Notes under the pieces: model-generated
Databases searched by the model: none
The model's input: the letters and a program-made list of their open reading frames with translations, nothing else
What the model was told of the DNA's origin: nothing
Shown: positions 38,254-39,636 of the stretch, in pieces
Numbering within the stretch: the stretch's first letter is position 1
Layout: every line of letters begins with the position of its first letter
Position numbers and translations under genes: made by a program
NCBI GenBank assembly: GCA_022826305.1
Contig: JAJDVC010000154.1
Location: forward strand, 1 to 39,636
Direction of reading: 5' to 3'
DNA: 39,636 nt
Origin: Gammaproteobacteria bacterium
Lineage (GTDB): Bacteria; Pseudomonadota; Gammaproteobacteria; Arenicellales; Poriferihabitantaceae

Positions 38254-39636
38254 TTCAAAAAAAGATCTAACGCATGACTACACGCTTGGCCTTGATGTCG
38301 GAATTGCTTCGGTCGGCTGGGCTGTGTTGGCGGACGATCATATTGTCGATCTGGGCGTTCGCGCCTTTGACAAGGCCGAAACTGATGACAAGGGAGAACC
38401 CCTGAATCTTGCTCGCCGCACGGCTCGGCTTGCACGCCGTCGGCTGAATCGCCGTGCCACGCGCCTGAAAAGGCTAAAACGTCTGTTCAGGCGAGAAGGA
38501 TTACCCGCCGATTGGGAAAGCGATCAAGTACAAGGGACTGGGTTACATCAAGGCACCAATACGGTTCCAGACTGGTTGCAGAAGCATCCGTTGCATAAAA
38601 CCCATCGTCAATCGCCCTGGGTACTGAGAGTCGAGGGTCTGTACCGTCGGCTTGAGGATGCAGAGTGGACGAGCGTGATTTTCCACATTTGCAAGCATCG
38701 CGGATTCCACTGGGTCAGCCGCGCCGACCGCCTGAAAGAGGGTATGGACAAGAAGGGTGAAGGCGGAAAGGTCAAGCAAGGGTTGGCTGGAACCGATCGA
38801 CTGATGCGGGAGAAGGGATACAGGACCGCTGCTGAAATGATGCTGAGAGAGTTTCCGGAAGCACAGAGAAACAAGCACCACGAATACAGTAAGGCCTTGT
38901 CCCGGGTTCTTCTGGAAAAAGAGCTGTCCCTGTTGTTCGAACGCCAGCGTGAGATGGGAAATCTCCATGCCGGCACATCCCTGCAAAAGGAAATTCTTGG
39001 CAACGACGACCATAAATCCGGTCTGTTCTGGGAACAGAAACCGCCGCTATCGGGTAGTGATCTATTGGAAATGCTCGGGCGGTGCACCTTTGAAAGGCAG
39101 GAATACCGTGCTCCGAAGGCAAGCTTCAGTGCGGAACGCCATGTCTGGTTGACCAGATTGAACAACCTGCGCATCTATCAGCGCGGTGAGACCCGGGGTC
39201 TGACCGATGCCGAGCGCGAACTTGCTTTATGGCTCCCTTATCGGCAGAGAGGAAGATTCACATACCGGCAATTGCGCTCGGCGTTAATCAGGAGGGGTGG
39301 GCTGGACGATGACTTCAGATTCGCAGGGCTGAGATACGAACTGGGCGAGGAGGGCGAGGAAAACAACCCGGAGACCGCCACGCTCATTGAATTGAGTGGC
39401 TGGCAGGAGTTCCGAAGGACGTTGCAAGATCATCGCCTAGATGCGGCATGGGAGGAAATGAGCCAGGTAGCTTTGTCGGAGGGCGAGTCCCGAATTCTCG
39501 ATGAAATCGCCTGGGTGTTGAGCGTGTACAAGGAGGACGACGAGGTGAAGGCTGAACTCGAAAAGCTAGATATTCCCAATAAGATGGAGGTGGTCAAAGC
39601 CCTGTTGTCGATCCGCTTCGACAAGTTCAGCAACCT
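38243..39636 (+). CDS. cas9: Cas9 (type II-C), 5' portion, truncated by the window edge
   Basis: 464 codons are visible, running off the right edge; the HNH and later RuvC segments lie outside. The RuvC-I motif YTLGLDVGIASVGWAVL has catalytic Asp18. The bridge helix is arginine-rich (NLARRTARLARRRLNRRATRL, about 55-75). The following REC lobe matches N. meningitidis Cas9 from memory at several points: FHICKHRGF, SLLFERQREMGN, PLSGSDLLEMLGRCTFE, SFSAERHVWLTRLNNLRI and IRFDKFSN. This supports a type II-C Cas9 of the Neisseria-like group. AGGA at 38231-38234 is the ribosome-binding site, 8 bases before ATG 38243. A tracrRNA is transcribed divergently from the same spot. Confidence 0.95.
   Translation, partial: MVDNSKKDLTHDYTLGLDVGIASVGWAVLADDHIVDLGVRAFDKAETDDKGEPLNLARRTARLARRRLNRRATRLKRLKRLFRREGLPADWESDQVQGTGLHQGTNTVPDWLQKHPLHKTHRQSPWVLRVEGLYRRLEDAEWTSVIFHICKHRGFHWVSRADRLKEGMDKKGEGGKVKQGLAGTDRLMREKGYRTAAEMMLREFPEAQRNKHHEYSKALSRVLLEKELSLLFERQREMGNLHAGTSLQKEILGNDDHKSGLFWEQKPPLSGSDLLEMLGRCTFERQEYRAPKASFSAERHVWLTRLNNLRIYQRGETRGLTDAERELALWLPYRQRGRFTYRQLRSALIRRGGLDDDFRFAGLRYELGEEGEENNPETATLIELSGWQEFRRTLQDHRLDAAWEEMSQVALSEGESRILDEIAWVLSVYKEDDEVKAELEKLDIPNKMEVVKALLSIRFDKFSN

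Overview
The window is about 39.6 kb of bacterial chromosome, moderately GC-rich over most of its length. It looks like an uncultivated gammaproteobacterium. The evidence is a YcgL-family gene (a gammaproteobacterial family), a dnaA-dnaN-gyrB block, trpE/trpG/trpC genes, FadH, and an AmtB-type ammonium channel. I cannot name a genus from sequence alone. Several genes are decayed or chimeric, which suggests a genome undergoing gene loss.

Left part (1-5.6 kb): an alpha/beta hydrolase, citrate synthase (gltA), a small overlapping cluster (YcgL protein, small membrane protein, rhomboid protease), and two translationally coupled ATP-grasp-type genes of unknown product. Decay zone (5.6-8.9 kb): a frameshifted Calx-beta remnant, a low-GC AAA ATPase whose 3' end runs in frame into the wreck of a class III aminotransferase, and the rest of that pseudogene. 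Next are a GT-C type membrane glycosyltransferase and, divergent from it, a STAS anti-sigma-factor antagonist.

Signalling operon (19.5 down to 11.2 kb, minus strand): membrane sensor, sensor-MFS fusion, ABC-type substrate-binding protein, HAMP-SpoIIE phosphatase, RsbW-like kinase, alpha/beta hydrolase and histidine phosphatase. The genes overlap or are separated by only a few bases. With the nearby STAS gene this is a complete partner-switching set with its own sensory front end. Upstream lie amt and fadH.

Replication block (23.4-28.9 kb): dnaA behind a good sigma70-type promoter, a 273-bp AT-rich spacer with DnaA boxes (candidate oriC), dnaN, two perfect parS palindromes where recF would commonly sit, then gyrB. 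On the minus strand from 37.9 to 28.95 kb are a phytanoyl-CoA-dioxygenase-like gene, an HtrA/Deg protease, rpe, trpE-trpG-trpC without trpD, osmC, an AI-2E/PerM-like permease, a DUF2007 protein, arsC and an HD-domain protein. Most junctions from trpE onward are overlaps or very short gaps. A possible trp leader peptide precedes trpE.

Right edge (37.9-39.6 kb): the start of a type II-C CRISPR-Cas locus. The first 464 codons of a Neisseria-like Cas9 run off the window. Divergent from it is a tracrRNA of about 102 nt with a 36-nt anti-repeat, a nexus-like hairpin and a strong terminator. The tracrRNA promoter (TTGTCA-17-TATAAT) overlaps the cas9 ribosome-binding site and first codons. No cas1, cas2 or CRISPR array is inside the window; they may lie beyond the right edge. 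This is the most notable system here.
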